From positions 29,725 to 81,341 of the forward strand of contig NW_001914904.1 in NCBI RefSeq assembly GCF_000208925.1: a stretch of 51,617 bases of DNA, written 5' to 3'. The translations under genes and the position numbers were made by a program. Of the stretch, positions 36,873 through 47,755 are shown piece by piece. Every line of letters starts with the position of its first letter. Position 1 is the stretch's first letter. The notes under the pieces are model-generated. The model saw only the letters and a program-made list of their open reading frames with translations. It was not told the origin of the DNA and ran no database searches. Source of the stretch: Entamoeba histolytica HM-1:IMSS (taxonomy: Eukaryota; Evosea; Mastigamoebida; Endamoebidae).

Positions 36873-38980
36873 AGTTTATTGATTATACCAGTTTTTTTTT
36901 TAATAAAAGGGTTTTATTGTTTTCTTTTCCTTTTTTTTTTTATTTACTTATGAATTAAAAAGATATCATTATTTTATTATTCAATTTTAATTAAAAAAAT
37001 ATCTTGAGATTATTTGACTGGTATTAAAGACTCTCTTTCTTAATGATGATTTCTTGAAAAAGAATTGTTTCATGATATAATGAAATATGTTATTTAATAA
37101 TAATGATACAGACACATACTTTTGCTAATTAAACATATATAAGTCTTGATAAATAGTTTTTAACTGAAAAGATATTTATAGAATAATAGATATTACTCTT
37201 TATTAATATTACCCATTAATGAAAAGAGTTGTTCTTTATTGAAACTTCTTTACTTTTCTATGGTTTTTTTGGGGATGTACTTTATTTTTTTTTAATTATT
37301 AGTTTTGCTTAGAGAAATATAATTGAATATGTTCATTTTTAATTTGTCAAAACCTTATTGTAATTTGAAAACTTTTTGTTTTGAATTTTTATATGAATTT
37401 GTTAGTTACTTTGCTTTATAAATTGAATTATTTTATTTTTATATTTAAAGAATAAACGAAACAATAAAAAATACCTTTAGATACAAAAGTTCTTCTCAAA
37501 CAAAAAAAGTTTGAAGAAAACATAGAAATAAAAAGATTCTTTATGTACATAAATACAAGAGACATTATAAAGAAGTTAATATGTAATATTTCTTTTATTT
37601 AAAGATTTAAATTTGTGGGTTTTTATTAACATAAAGAGTTGAATTATTTTTAAAAAATAGAACAAATAAAAAATTTATGAATAAAATGGTATATATTTAT
37701 ATAAGTAATTATTAATCTTATATACAGTTTATTTCAAATAATTGATGTAATAAAATATTACTATCATTGATTGAAATATTAAATAATCTCGAATAAAAAA
37801 GTTAATATAAAAAATATTGTTTTATATAAGAATTTAAGAATCATAATAATTCAATTAATGATATTTAATAGTTACTCTATCAATGTTTTAAAAAAAGAAC
37901 ATTACTAATATTATCTTTGATTTATTACTGTATAAGAATTTTTATAATATCCTTTTTGAAATTTATTTCAACAAAAACTTTAAATATTAGTTTAGTTTAT
38001 AATATTCTAAACATAGTTATACAGGGTGTTTAGTTTCAATACAAAAATTTATAAGTAAAAAAAATTTAAATAAAAAGAGAGTTGAAACAGAATGATTTTG
38101 AGTGTTTAATAATAAAATTATTTTTAAATAAGTTGTTCATTAAGATAATTTCATAGTGTTGTATAATTGTGTCACAAGTAAGAGTAGTCCATTCAACAAT
38201 AGTTTTTTTATTTTTGGAGTAAATGTAATAGTTACTTTATAGATGAAACAAAGATATTAGTATTGAAAAGATAATGGATGTTATTTATAAACAAAAGTTT
38301 CTTTGTATTTTTGTTTGAAGATATAATAAAAATATAACACGATATTATAGAGGTTATCAAGGAGATTCTTTGTTTTGCTCTATTAATAAAAGTAATGCTA
38401 TTATTAAATGAAGAATAAGCTTCTTACTAAAAAAAAAGAAGAATAAATAACGAAAACCAATGTCAGTCAGTTGATAAGATATAAGATATTAAAAATATAA
38501 ATCGAATAATTAAATTTAGAAAGTCTTACAAAATTTCGTTCGTTATATAAAACAAAAATAAAGTACTTACAACACCAGTAACAATTAGCAGAATTAATAA
38601 ACAAGAACTTCAAAATTTAATCAAGTCTGAAATTAGAAACAGACAAAAATATCTTTTTTAATGATTCTTCCTAAAATAGCAAATTAACAAAGAGATATAA
38701 TTGAATAGATAATGAATATATTTTGACCAAATGAACGGGAAAGTAAAAGAGATTAATAGACAATCTCTTTCGTTAGGAAAAAACTAAAAAAAGAAAGAAA
38801 TCTAAAAGAAGAATCAAAGAAATAGTAAGAAGGAATAGTAAAAAAAACAAAAGAAAAGGAGAATAAACAATTATAACGTTCATCTAACAATGAGTAAAAG
38901 AAAAAGAAAAATAGAAAGATAAAAATAGAAAAAGAAAGAAGGGTATTTTAAGACACATCAAAAAACTAAGAAAAACAAGA
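36873..38980. other. 2.1-kb gene-free, AT-rich stretch
   Basis: No open frame of 60 codons or more on either strand, no tRNA-like box and no evident repeat unit. The left half is of mixed AT content and the right 500 bases become A/G-rich on the plus strand leading to the next gene. It contains the promoter of BRX1 at its left end. I see nothing else I can support. Confidence 0.55.
38943..38952 (+). promoter_or_regulatory. TATA-like core promoter box
   Basis: GTATTTTAAG, 28 bases before the start codon, is one inserted T from the GTATTTAAG consensus of Entamoeba core promoters. Confidence 0.45.
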
Positions 38981-39727
38981 ATGATGCAACTTAAGATGAA
39001 AGGTTTAAAATTCCCATGTCCTCTTCATGTCCTTATTGATGGTCCTGTTGAACAGAGTGAAACTAAAATGATGTTTGAAATGGTTTGTAAACAAGAATTA
39101 TATGATAAAATAATTCATTCAGTTTGGTTATACTTAGAAAGTGGAAGAACAGCTGTAGAAGAAACATTAAAGAATCATGAATTCTTAAATATTTTAAATA
39201 AGAATATATTAATTGAATCATCATCATTAGAAAGTACAATAGGAGTATTATCAATTTTAACAAGAAATGATCCTGTTACATTTCTTTTAATGGGAAGTTA
39301 TAAATTAATAATCAAATTATTTCAGTACAGATTAAAAAATTCAGTATATATGATGGCATTAGACTGTTTATATTCTTTAATATCAACTCATTCTTCTGAA
39401 TTGATATTAAAATTACTTGAAGAAAATGATTTATTATTTATTATTCTTAATGGTATTTCTAAAGAAAATGATAAAGAAGAAAATGAATTATGTGCTGCTA
39501 TGCTTAAAATTTCTTTAAGTTGTGAAGGAGTTAGAAGAAAATTATCAAAAGACTTACATTATCTAAATAATTTTTTAGCCCATTTAAATTATATTTATCA
39601 AAGTATATTAGTTGATATGAATAATCATATTTTATTAATTTGTCTTTGTGAATGTATTGAATACCTCACTTGGGACTCATCTATTAAATTTATTATAGAG
39701 TCTTATTATAGTGGTTTATTACAGTAG
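38981..39727 (+). CDS. ARM/HEAT-like helical protein, unknown (248 aa)
   Basis: No family was recognised. The whole protein is predicted helical with about 40-residue periodicity: TAVEETLKNHEFLNILNK, SSLESTIGVLSILTRNDP, NSVYMMALDCLYSLISTHSSELILKLLEEND and ENELCAAMLKISLSCEGVRRKLSK resemble armadillo repeats. It starts MMQLKMKGLKF with two ATGs in tandem; the first is used. There is no membrane segment or signal peptide. It is isolated between two gene-free regions, with a TATA-like box upstream. It is likely a protein-interaction scaffold; the function is unknown. Confidence 0.6.
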   Translation: MMQLKMKGLKFPCPLHVLIDGPVEQSETKMMFEMVCKQELYDKIIHSVWLYLESGRTAVEETLKNHEFLNILNKNILIESSSLESTIGVLSILTRNDPVTFLLMGSYKLIIKLFQYRLKNSVYMMALDCLYSLISTHSSELILKLLEENDLLFIILNGISKENDKEENELCAAMLKISLSCEGVRRKLSKDLHYLNNFLAHLNYIYQSILVDMNNHILLICLCECIEYLTWDSSIKFIIESYYSGLLQ

Positions 39728-40168
39728 AATAATTATTTATCATTTGTATATTGCTATTTTCATCTTTTATTCATTTATTTTTATTATGTTATTTTTATTT
39801 TAAGTTCTTTCCCCTAATTTTTCTTAATAGTAGGTTTCTTTTGTTTTTAAACTTTTTTTTTCATTTAAATTATAGCATTAATTGAAACATGTATAATTCC
39901 TTTGTTATCCATGTATCCAGAATATGCAAGACATTTGATTCTCTTTAGTTCTTGATTGTATATATTCATTACGTTCAATCATAAAGAAGTCATATATTTT
40001 TTATTACTTCTGCTTAACGAGTAGTTGTTGGGTGTTGTTTGTTATGTTAATTGAAAATAACCTTTTCTGAAGTAATAGTTATATGTGATTCATTTCTTTT
40101 TTTTTGTTTTACCTAAAATATTCTTTTTGTGTTATTTTTGTTACTATTATTATTAATTAAAGAAAAGT
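39728..40168. other. Non-coding spacer
   Basis: T-rich sequence between a plus-strand gene and a possible small open frame. No coding sign; it contains no continuation of the RdRP-like gene that ends at 40401 on the other strand. Confidence 0.5.
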
Positions 40169-40303
40169 ATGAAACCCATAATTTTTAAAAATAAAAACAA
40201 AAATAATAAATTAGTAAATAAAAAATTTATTATAGAATTACCACTTTCATCTCTTCATTTAGGTGAATTAGATATAAAGGGATTCAAGAAAAAAAAGAGA
40301 TAA
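40169..40303 (+). CDS. Possible 44-aa protein
   Basis: An ATG-to-stop frame begins MKPIIFKNKNKNNKLVNK and ends in a basic tail GFKKKKR, with a more gene-like middle (FIIELPLSSLHLGELDI). It is preceded by A-rich sequence as in many starts here. No homology was recognised and the length is within chance for this composition, but the amino-acid mix of the middle part is unlike random AT-rich translation. Confidence 0.25.
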   Translation: MKPIIFKNKNKNNKLVNKKFIIELPLSSLHLGELDIKGFKKKKR

Positions 40304-40400
40304 AAAAGTATCATTTTCAAAACGAAATTGATATTCACTCTACAATCTCTAATATTTTATTTTTGTTTGGTTATTTCTAAAAATAAATAATAAAAAGCTA

Positions 40401-42752
40401 TCAATGATTTACAGGTGGATAATAAATCAAATGAATATTTTTTAAGTGATTTAAATTGATATATCTAATCAAGTTATAAATGTCATATGTTATTAAATCA
40501 ACAATATCAATTCTTGGTTTAATAAGACAATTTATCGTGATTGGATCAATCCCAAAAGCAATCATAATTTTTTGTAATGAAAGAGATGGTTTCATTTCAC
40601 CTTTAAGAGATAATTTACGAAGAGTAGAATCACTAAAGTCTCTAAAAAATTCCCATTTTTGGCGAGGTAGAATATAATCAACTTTCCAATCACAATCTAG
40701 TCTATTCTTATATTTATTATAAATATTGATTAATTTTAAATATCTATAAGTATCTAAACTTATTTGATCAATATACTCTCCTCTTCCATATAATTCATAT
40801 AAACTTTGAACATGTTTCCAATAATCGTTTACTCTATTAACACCATCTTTTTGTTCATGAGAATCTTTCATATCTATTTTACATAATTCAACAATTTGCT
40901 TAAATAACCACATTTGATTTTGGTCATTAATACAACTAAATGCCATATCTTTTCTTGATACATTAATTGTTATTCCTTTTTTTATATAAATTACACAATT
41001 TGTTGTAAGAAGAAAACAATATAAATCATATGTTGAATTACTAAATATCATTTTAAATGGTTTTGTAACAACGTTATTCATTACAGTCATTAAATATTCA
41101 TTTGTCATAGCATCTTCTTTATTAAACTGAATTAAAATCAAATTACCATTACCTTCACATAATTTTGAAAAACAAATATTTTTTAAATAAATTTCACCTG
41201 AATATGAACGTATTTTTGGTGGAAGAAAAGTAATAGAGGAAGGTGTTATTTGTACACAAAATATTTTTTTAGTAAAATCAATTGAAGAATCCTTTTTAGA
41301 TGGAATTAATTTCATAATATCAAAAGCACGATGATATTTATTTGTTTCAATAGTATTTAATAAGAATCTAAAATGAAGATTATATTCATTAAATGAATAT
41401 TTGTTTATTTCATCAATAAATTCTTGTGTAATTTGATTTGGAACAATAATATTTTCTTGTAATAGTTTTTCAATCATCCACTCCCATCCAAATTCAAATG
41501 ATTTTGGAATAACATACTCTTTCATTTTCAATAATTTTGAAAATGATTGTTCATTAGATATTTTAAGGTCAGATTGAGAGATTGAACATTGTCTAATTAC
41601 TTCATGAATATTTTTCCATGAACTTGGATGAAGAGAAATACAAATAACTTGTAGTCTTGAAGATTCAAATGATTCCCAACAAGGAAGGATAGTATGTTGA
41701 AAATAATTTTCAATTCTCATTTGGTCATGAGTTAAATGCATAGGAGAAGTTTTTCTTAAGAAAGGAATTGACCCTTTAAATGAAATATAAACATCAATGA
41801 ATTTTTCTCTTTTAGAACAAAAGATATGATTACAATTATTTTGATTAATTTCTATCATTTCTCCATATATTTCATCATAAAAAAATAATCCCATTTCACT
41901 TTTATTTTGTAATTTTACAACAAGATGTCCAAATGGTTTAAAAGAATCTAATGGCTTTTCTAATTTTTCAACATTTATTGATTTATAACTTTGAAATATT
42001 CTTGTTGTTTCCCATTGTCCAAATTGTATAGCATAAACACAAAATTCAAATACAAAAAAACTTTGGTGCATTGGAAGAAATGGTTCTTCAAATAATTTTT
42101 CTATACGAATATAATTAATAGCTCTAAGTCTTTTATACTGAATAACTGAAAGAGTTCTTTCCTTTCTTCTTTCAATTGTATCATTTTCTTCACTTTGTTC
42201 ATTTTCAATTGTATTATTTTCATTATCTTCTTCTTTTAATACATTTTCATTATCTTCTTCTTTTAATGTTTCTTCTTTGGTTGAATGAAGAAGTTTTTCT
42301 TTTTCTTTTATATAGTCACCAGTTAATTCCTCTTGACTTTCATCAGAAATTTTATTGTTATTATCTTGTTCATCTTCAATGCTAATTTCCATTTCTTTAA
42401 CTTCTTGTTGTAATACTTCATTTTTATATTCTGCTATCATTTGTCTAAACTCTGGACAAACCTGATGAATGTATTGAAGATCAAAAGTTATTCTCATTGT
42501 CACTTTATTTTCTTTGTCTTTCAATTTTTGCATTCCATTCTTCATAACTTGTCCATTCATGAAAAGTTCAATCTCAGTTATCTTTTTACTCTTCTTTAAT
42601 TCTCCAATTTTATTCCATTTTATGTCATATACTTGTTGAAAATATTTATTGAACACTTGACGTTGTCTACTAACAGAGTAATCCACAGGAAAAAATCCTT
42701 CTCTTTCACATTGAATATTAATTTCTTTAACTTCTTCTTCTTCAAATGACAT
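40401..42752 (-). CDS. RNA-dependent RNA polymerase-like protein lacking the catalytic core (783 aa)
   Basis: The segment at about residues 490-600 resembles the region just before the catalytic core of eukaryotic RNAi-type RdRPs. It contains ITPSSITFLPPKIRSYSGEIYL, like the VTPTRVYFLPPEvE.SNRVLR block, then NLILIQFNKEDA, like FLRVSFVDED, and PFKMIFSNSTYDLYCFLLTT, like KFEFLAFSSSQLREN..WMF. The remaining 180 residues show no DxDGD motif or other polymerase signature, and no coding sequence follows the stop. The N-terminal 200 residues include an acidic, repetitive part (KEEDNEN twice). The role is inferred as a degenerate or regulatory RNAi component. The alternative is an unrelated Entamoeba protein with chance similarity. 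Confidence 0.55.
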   Translation of the reverse strand: MSFEEEEVKEINIQCEREGFFPVDYSVSRQRQVFNKYFQQVYDIKWNKIGELKKSKKITEIELFMNGQVMKNGMQKLKDKENKVTMRITFDLQYIHQVCPEFRQMIAEYKNEVLQQEVKEMEISIEDEQDNNNKISDESQEELTGDYIKEKEKLLHSTKEETLKEEDNENVLKEEDNENNTIENEQSEENDTIERRKERTLSVIQYKRLRAINYIRIEKLFEEPFLPMHQSFFVFEFCVYAIQFGQWETTRIFQSYKSINVEKLEKPLDSFKPFGHLVVKLQNKSEMGLFFYDEIYGEMIEINQNNCNHIFCSKREKFIDVYISFKGSIPFLRKTSPMHLTHDQMRIENYFQHTILPCWESFESSRLQVICISLHPSSWKNIHEVIRQCSISQSDLKISNEQSFSKLLKMKEYVIPKSFEFGWEWMIEKLLQENIIVPNQITQEFIDEINKYSFNEYNLHFRFLLNTIETNKYHRAFDIMKLIPSKKDSSIDFTKKIFCVQITPSSITFLPPKIRSYSGEIYLKNICFSKLCEGNGNLILIQFNKEDAMTNEYLMTVMNNVVTKPFKMIFSNSTYDLYCFLLTTNCVIYIKKGITINVSRKDMAFSCINDQNQMWLFKQIVELCKIDMKDSHEQKDGVNRVNDYWKHVQSLYELYGRGEYIDQISLDTYRYLKLINIYNKYKNRLDCDWKVDYILPRQKWEFFRDFSDSTLRKLSLKGEMKPSLSLQKIMIAFGIDPITINCLIKPRIDIVDLITYDIYNLIRYINLNHLKNIHLIYYPPVNH

Positions 42753-43688
42753 AATTTGTTAAATAATTATTTCTTTTTTAAACTATATTTTTATTTTAAT
42801 TTTACTATTTTTTATAGTTTCTTCTCAAAAGTTATTCTTTTATAATAAAAAACTATACTTTTAGAATTTATAAAACTATTTAAACTGAAAAAAAAAGGAA
42901 CAAAAAATAAACACAATTCTATTTCATATTACTTTATTTTGAAGATAATAATTTCGGGAATTGTTATAACAAAATTCATAGTTGTTCAAAGATATTGTTT
43001 TATAATAATATCTTTTAAGACTAAGTACAATTAATTATTTTTTATAAATATTTTGGTATTAAAAAAGATTTTTGAAAAACAAAAAAGGGTTAATATTTGT
43101 TTTAAGGAATTTTTTTATATTAATTTTGTTTTAGTATTGAATTATAATTGAAATTAGAAATATTAAGTGATTTTATTATAATATTCATTTAGTAATTTTG
43201 ATATTGTTAATAAATCTTGTAAGAGAGTATTTGTATTATTCATATCGAAATGATTTAGTCACTTTTCATTCTCATTATCAAAACAATAGAAAATTTGATG
43301 AATATGTAAATGAGACTAATGCCATTAAAAGATAACAAAATACCAACAATAATGGAAGTGTTTTTTTTTTTGTGAATTTTTGTAGTAAATTTAAAAAACA
43401 TGAAATAACAAACATTTGTAATAAAAAGGATTAAGATATTTTTTATAGATATAGTACTATTTGTCATAATAACAATAATATTAATGAAAGAATAAAAAGA
43501 ATAATGAAAAGAACTAAAAAAATGAAATCAATAAAATTGATGAGTGACTATGAAATACTAAAAATGTTAATTTTAAAAAGAAATGAAGAGAATGAAATAA
43601 GGATGTTTGTAAACAACTCTTAAAATGAAAAAAAAATAAAAATAATGAAGGTAGAAAATACTATAATCAATTAAAGGAAAAAAATGTT
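42753..43688. other. AT-rich spacer with a doubtful small open frame
   Basis: The divergent upstream region of the RdRP-like gene and of the coiled-coil/propeller gene. A 70-codon minus-strand frame (43467-43255) would encode two hydrophobic helices, but Phe/Ile-rich frames arise easily here and it is not accepted as a gene. Confidence 0.4.
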
Positions 43689-45239
43689 ATGATAGAGCAG
43701 TTGAAAAAAGAAATTGAAGAAACAAAGAAAGACAATGTTGATGCACCACTACATACTAACGAAGAAAAGTTAATGGAATTGGAGGAACAAACAAACAAAC
43801 TCCAAAATATGCATGACATAATTCAAAAAAGAAACGAAGAACTCGAGAAAGAAAACACTGAAATGAGAAGAATAATAGATGAACTTAACTTAAAAGAAGA
43901 AAATGACAAAAAGTTTAAAGAAGAAATTATTCAAAAAGATAAAGAAATTGAAGAAATGAAACAGAAAAATAAAGAGATAGAAGATATGATTAATGACAAG
44001 AAGGAAAAGACAAAAAGAATGGAAGAGGAAATTAACAAAATGAAAGGAATAATTGAAAAAAAAGAAATTGAAGAGAAAACATTCAAAAGAATGAAAGAAG
44101 AAACAGAAAAGAAAATAAAAGAAGAAGTTAGTCAAAAAGAAAAAAGGATAAATGAATTAGAAAGAAAAATAGAAATATTTCAAATAGAAAACATTGAACT
44201 TGTTCAACGAAGACTAAAAGAAAAGAGGGAAATAATATGGATGAATCAAATTGTTCCAAAGAAAGAAATAAAAACAACAGAAAAGGAAGAAGAAACAAGC
44301 AAGTATAAAGCAGAAATAACAGAAGTAAGATTTATTCAATCAGTTATTCCATTTAAAGTTATTGAAAGAAAAGAAAGAGAAGATGTAGATATTATCGGAA
44401 TGAAAGGAATGAATTTGGTAGTTGAAAATAGAAAAGAATTCAAAATTATTGAAAGAAATGGGGAAGAAAATGAAAGGATTAGTATTGAAAAGCTTAATGG
44501 ACAATATATTTGTAGTTGTTTAAGTTTAGAACAGAAAGAAATAATGTTTTGTATGAAAGAAGGTATTTATTCAAAAATTTATTTCTGTGACTTGAATAAA
44601 AAAGAAATTGAAAGCACAAACTGTTCATCTCCCGGAAGAATTATTTCTTGTACTCCATTAGATGAATATAATTATATTTTTGTTGAACAAAACAGTTATA
44701 CTATTGTTAATGCCATTAAAAAAAACTTAACAACTTCTATTTCATATACTGCAAATAACATTATTAAATTAGTTACTTATAATGGAACCATCTATTATAT
44801 TTCTGAAATAAATGATTCACAAAAATTAGTTATTGTAAAAGGTTCAAATAAAACAATTATATCCTTAGACAAAAATATTATTTCAATGGATGTAGGATAT
44901 CAATGTTTATTCCTTATTGCAACATCATCATTATATTGTTTTGATATAAACACAAAACAATTCGTTAATGAATTGTCATTAACAGATTTTAAATCTCCAA
45001 GTATTATTGCTACATCTCATAACCATAGAGTGGTTGCTATCGGGTGTTGTAATGATGTTATAGTATTTTGGGATGCATGTATCATGGATGCAACTAAGTC
45101 AGTTAAACTATTTACTTTAGACCCTCTTCTTGTCAATTCAAAACGACCAGAAATAACAAAAATCCTTTGGAATGAACAAGGAGATGCATGCTCTGTTTCT
45201 TGTGGGTTCCAAATCTTTATTGCATCCAACGACAATTAA
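43689..45239 (+). CDS. Coiled-coil protein with C-terminal beta-propeller-like domain (516 aa)
   Basis: Residues 1-190 form a long, highly charged coiled coil (repeated KEIEEMKQKNKEIEDM-like heptads). Residues about 215-515 are beta-rich with a repeated strand pattern and WD-like ends (IVFWDACIMD, SVKLFTLDP, ITKILWNEQGDACSVSCGFQIFIAS), suggesting a degenerate WD40 or similar propeller. This two-part plan is common among Entamoeba-expanded protein families. The start is the first ATG after A-rich leader sequence. The function is unknown. The codon use of the two halves differs, the coil being purine-rich and the propeller balanced. Confidence 0.7.
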   Translation: MIEQLKKEIEETKKDNVDAPLHTNEEKLMELEEQTNKLQNMHDIIQKRNEELEKENTEMRRIIDELNLKEENDKKFKEEIIQKDKEIEEMKQKNKEIEDMINDKKEKTKRMEEEINKMKGIIEKKEIEEKTFKRMKEETEKKIKEEVSQKEKRINELERKIEIFQIENIELVQRRLKEKREIIWMNQIVPKKEIKTTEKEEETSKYKAEITEVRFIQSVIPFKVIERKEREDVDIIGMKGMNLVVENRKEFKIIERNGEENERISIEKLNGQYICSCLSLEQKEIMFCMKEGIYSKIYFCDLNKKEIESTNCSSPGRIISCTPLDEYNYIFVEQNSYTIVNAIKKNLTTSISYTANNIIKLVTYNGTIYYISEINDSQKLVIVKGSNKTIISLDKNIISMDVGYQCLFLIATSSLYCFDINTKQFVNELSLTDFKSPSIIATSHNHRVVAIGCCNDVIVFWDACIMDATKSVKLFTLDPLLVNSKRPEITKILWNEQGDACSVSCGFQIFIASNDN

Positions 45240-47112
45240 GTGTTTTATTACTGATTTATTTTTAAGGAAATTTCCAAAAATTCATTTAATGTATTTGTTT
45301 TTTAAAGTAATGTTCTTGTAGTATTTCATATATCATCATTTTTCATGTTGAAAATCCTGACACATGAAAACCGAGCAATAATAAAGGAATATAAAATAAA
45401 ATATCTTATTTTACAATTGACTTATAATAACTTATTACTAAAAATTTAATTTTATTTGAATCTAAAAGATTTACAAATAATATTTAATACTTCATGTAAC
45501 TTGAAGAAACTTCTTGTATTTGTTTTGGTACATCAAATAAGTATCAAATTATATAGCATAGCTTTCTCATTTTTCTTTTTTGTGTTATTTGTTATATTTT
45601 TGACTTTGAGTTATTATTTGTTGATTAAAGAAGTTGTTCAATGTTTTGATACTTATCTATATTATAAACAAAATTTTTGGTGTGAATTAAATTATTTAAT
45701 GTATGCATATTTTATTATTTATTTAAATCTTCTGTTTAAAGTTAATAACATAAACAAGTTGTTATAAATACTACAAAGTTATCAAGTATTTTATTTTTTA
45801 TGATAACTAGTATTGTTTTATTTTCATTAAACATAATTTTTCCTATCATCATTTTTTAATGACTGTATTCTTTATATATTCTTTTGAATATATCATTTAT
45901 TTCATTTGTTCTTCTATTTTATAATTTTTTTAATATTTAATGTTTTGTTTGATTGACATTTTATCAGTGTATTTTTGTTTAGTACTATGTAAAGAAATAA
46001 ATAAAAGAAAAACAGAAAACAATATCATTATATCTTTGATTATTTTGACTAACATTTTCAACATATACAATGCATATAACATTGATATTAGTTGTATTTT
46101 GAATTAAGGTAATGTTTAGATTTAAAACTTTATTACCAAATGGTAACCAATAATAAATTATAGTTAGTTTTTATTTCGTGAGTCAAGCCATTTATCTGTG
46201 TTTGAATTAAATAATTATAATACATAAAATATTTTTATCTAATTTGTATTTTATTTGTTTTTGATTATCTATCATTTAAATTATTTAAATTATTATATTT
46301 TGATATGTTTATATATTTTCTTATTTTATTTATTCTTTTGATATATTCTTCATAATTTATTGATATTTTATTCTTCATTATTTATTAAATTAATATATTG
46401 TGTTTATTTGATATTTTATTCTTCATTTATTCTTCATTTTTCAAAGTATTATAATGAATTGTTATTTTATAATTCATAAATTTTATTTTGTCATTTTATA
46501 TTCTTTCTATTATTATTATTTCATTTTTATATTGAATGTATTGTAATTATTGTAATGAAATATATGTTTTTATTGATAGTAATTCATTTCATATTCATCA
46601 TTTAAATATAATCATTGTGAATTTTGGTATTTCTTTTTAATTTCATTTTCAATTATGTATTTTCTATTTATCATTCGATTTTATTTAATTATTGAATTAA
46701 AAATATGATAATTCAATTAATTTATCTTAATTGTGGCATGATTTGTATATTATCCATTTAATTAGTGTTTTATTCTTTCTGTTTTTTATTTTCATTCATT
46801 CATAACTATTTATATTTATTTCCATTTTAAATAGTTGATATTTATTCATTGTATTCATGATATTTTATTCACATGAACAGCAACTCCACTTTTGTAATTT
46901 CATGAAAATAAACAAAAAGATAGAAGTGACATTAAGAAAGAAATAAAAAGAAATGATAAATAACAAATAAATGAATATAAATAAATGAATAGAATGAAAA
47001 CGCATAGATGATAGAAAGAAAGAAATGAATAAATTGAAAAGAAAAATAAGAACTTAATAATAAATATGAGATTTAATAAAATAGTAAAAAGAAAAACTAA
47101 AAAATAACAAAA
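45240..47112. other. 1.9-kb gene-free, T-rich then A-rich stretch
   Basis: The plus strand is T-rich from about 45.8 to 46.9 kb (repeated TTTATT, TTCATT) and turns A-rich from about 46.9 kb. A 103-codon frame at 45456-45767 begins with TTG, has no early ATG and is Phe/Leu/Tyr-rich; I do not accept it. The A-rich end (46.9-47.1 kb) encodes Lys/Asn-rich broken frames that may be the lost coiled-coil half of the TLDc gene. Confidence 0.5.
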
Positions 47113-47655
47113 ATGAGAATAACACAATCAATATTAAATAACAAATCAAAAGACAAAACAAAAGAAATAATCAAACAAATAGAAGAATGGACAGAAAAAA
47201 GAATATCAAATATACTATTTGATTCAGATAAAGATGATTGGAATAAAAATACATCAGTATTTGATCAAAGAATAAAGAATAAAGAACATATAATAATTAT
47301 TATTGAAGATACAAAAGGAAATAAATTTGGAGGATATGTTAATTCTAAAATTGATAAAGTTGATGATTATATATATGATTCAAAATCATTTGTGTTTTCA
47401 TTAGAGTCAAATGAAAGAAATGGTAAAATGATGAAATTTGATATTAAACAAACACAAAGTGCATTTTCTTTATTTAGTCAATCAGATATTCATTTGTTTG
47501 CATTTGGACTAGATGATATTCTTGTTTATAAAGAAAGTATTAAAGCAATGTCATCTTGTTGTCAATATTCATTTGAATATGAAGGAATACCAAATGCACT
47601 TTGTGGAAATCAACGTTTCACACCAAAACGAATCATAGTAATTGAAATGAAATGA
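47113..47655 (+). CDS. TLDc-domain protein, short form (180 aa)
   Basis: The protein is almost entirely a TLDc domain: RISNILFDSDKDDWNKNTSVFDQRIKNKEHIIIIIEDTKGNKFGGYV, then the typical AFSLFSQSDIHLFAFGLDDILV and the ending FTPKRIIVIEMK. TLDc proteins act in oxidative-stress resistance and V-ATPase regulation in animals; in Entamoeba they form a large family of unknown role, usually with an N-terminal coiled coil. Only about 30 residues of helix (IIKQIEEWTEKR) precede the domain here, so the coil seems lost or the gene is 5' truncated. The frame is intact and the C-terminus complete. Confidence 0.8.
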   Translation: MRITQSILNNKSKDKTKEIIKQIEEWTEKRISNILFDSDKDDWNKNTSVFDQRIKNKEHIIIIIEDTKGNKFGGYVNSKIDKVDDYIYDSKSFVFSLESNERNGKMMKFDIKQTQSAFSLFSQSDIHLFAFGLDDILVYKESIKAMSSCCQYSFEYEGIPNALCGNQRFTPKRIIVIEMK

Positions 47656-47721
47656 TTCAATCTTGATTAATTGAAAATGAACTAAAAAAGAATAAAAACA
47701 AATCAATGAAGAATATGAACA

Positions 47722-47755
47722 ACCATTTCATTCATCTGCCAATGAATGAAATGGT
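47722..47755. repeat. Perfect hairpin, 14-bp stem and 6-nt loop
   Basis: ACCATTTCATTCAT (47722-47735) is the exact reverse complement of ATGAATGAAATGGT (47742-47755), with the loop CTGCCA. It lies 67 bases after the TLDc stop codon, so it could shape the mRNA 3' end, or mark a small inverted-repeat element. Confidence 0.75.

Noticed and set aside
36873..38980. tRNA array or snRNA genes in the long gap
   Set aside because: I found no GGTTCGAATCC-like box, no U6-like core and no repeated unit.
43255..43467. 70-codon minus-strand frame with two hydrophobic segments
   Set aside because: It starts with an ATG but has no promoter match or homology and lies in T/A-rich spacer; kept only as a note in the spacer entry.
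45456..45767. 103-codon plus-strand hydrophobic open frame
   Set aside because: It starts with TTG, has no early ATG and is Phe/Tyr/Leu-rich in a T-rich block, so it is likely chance.
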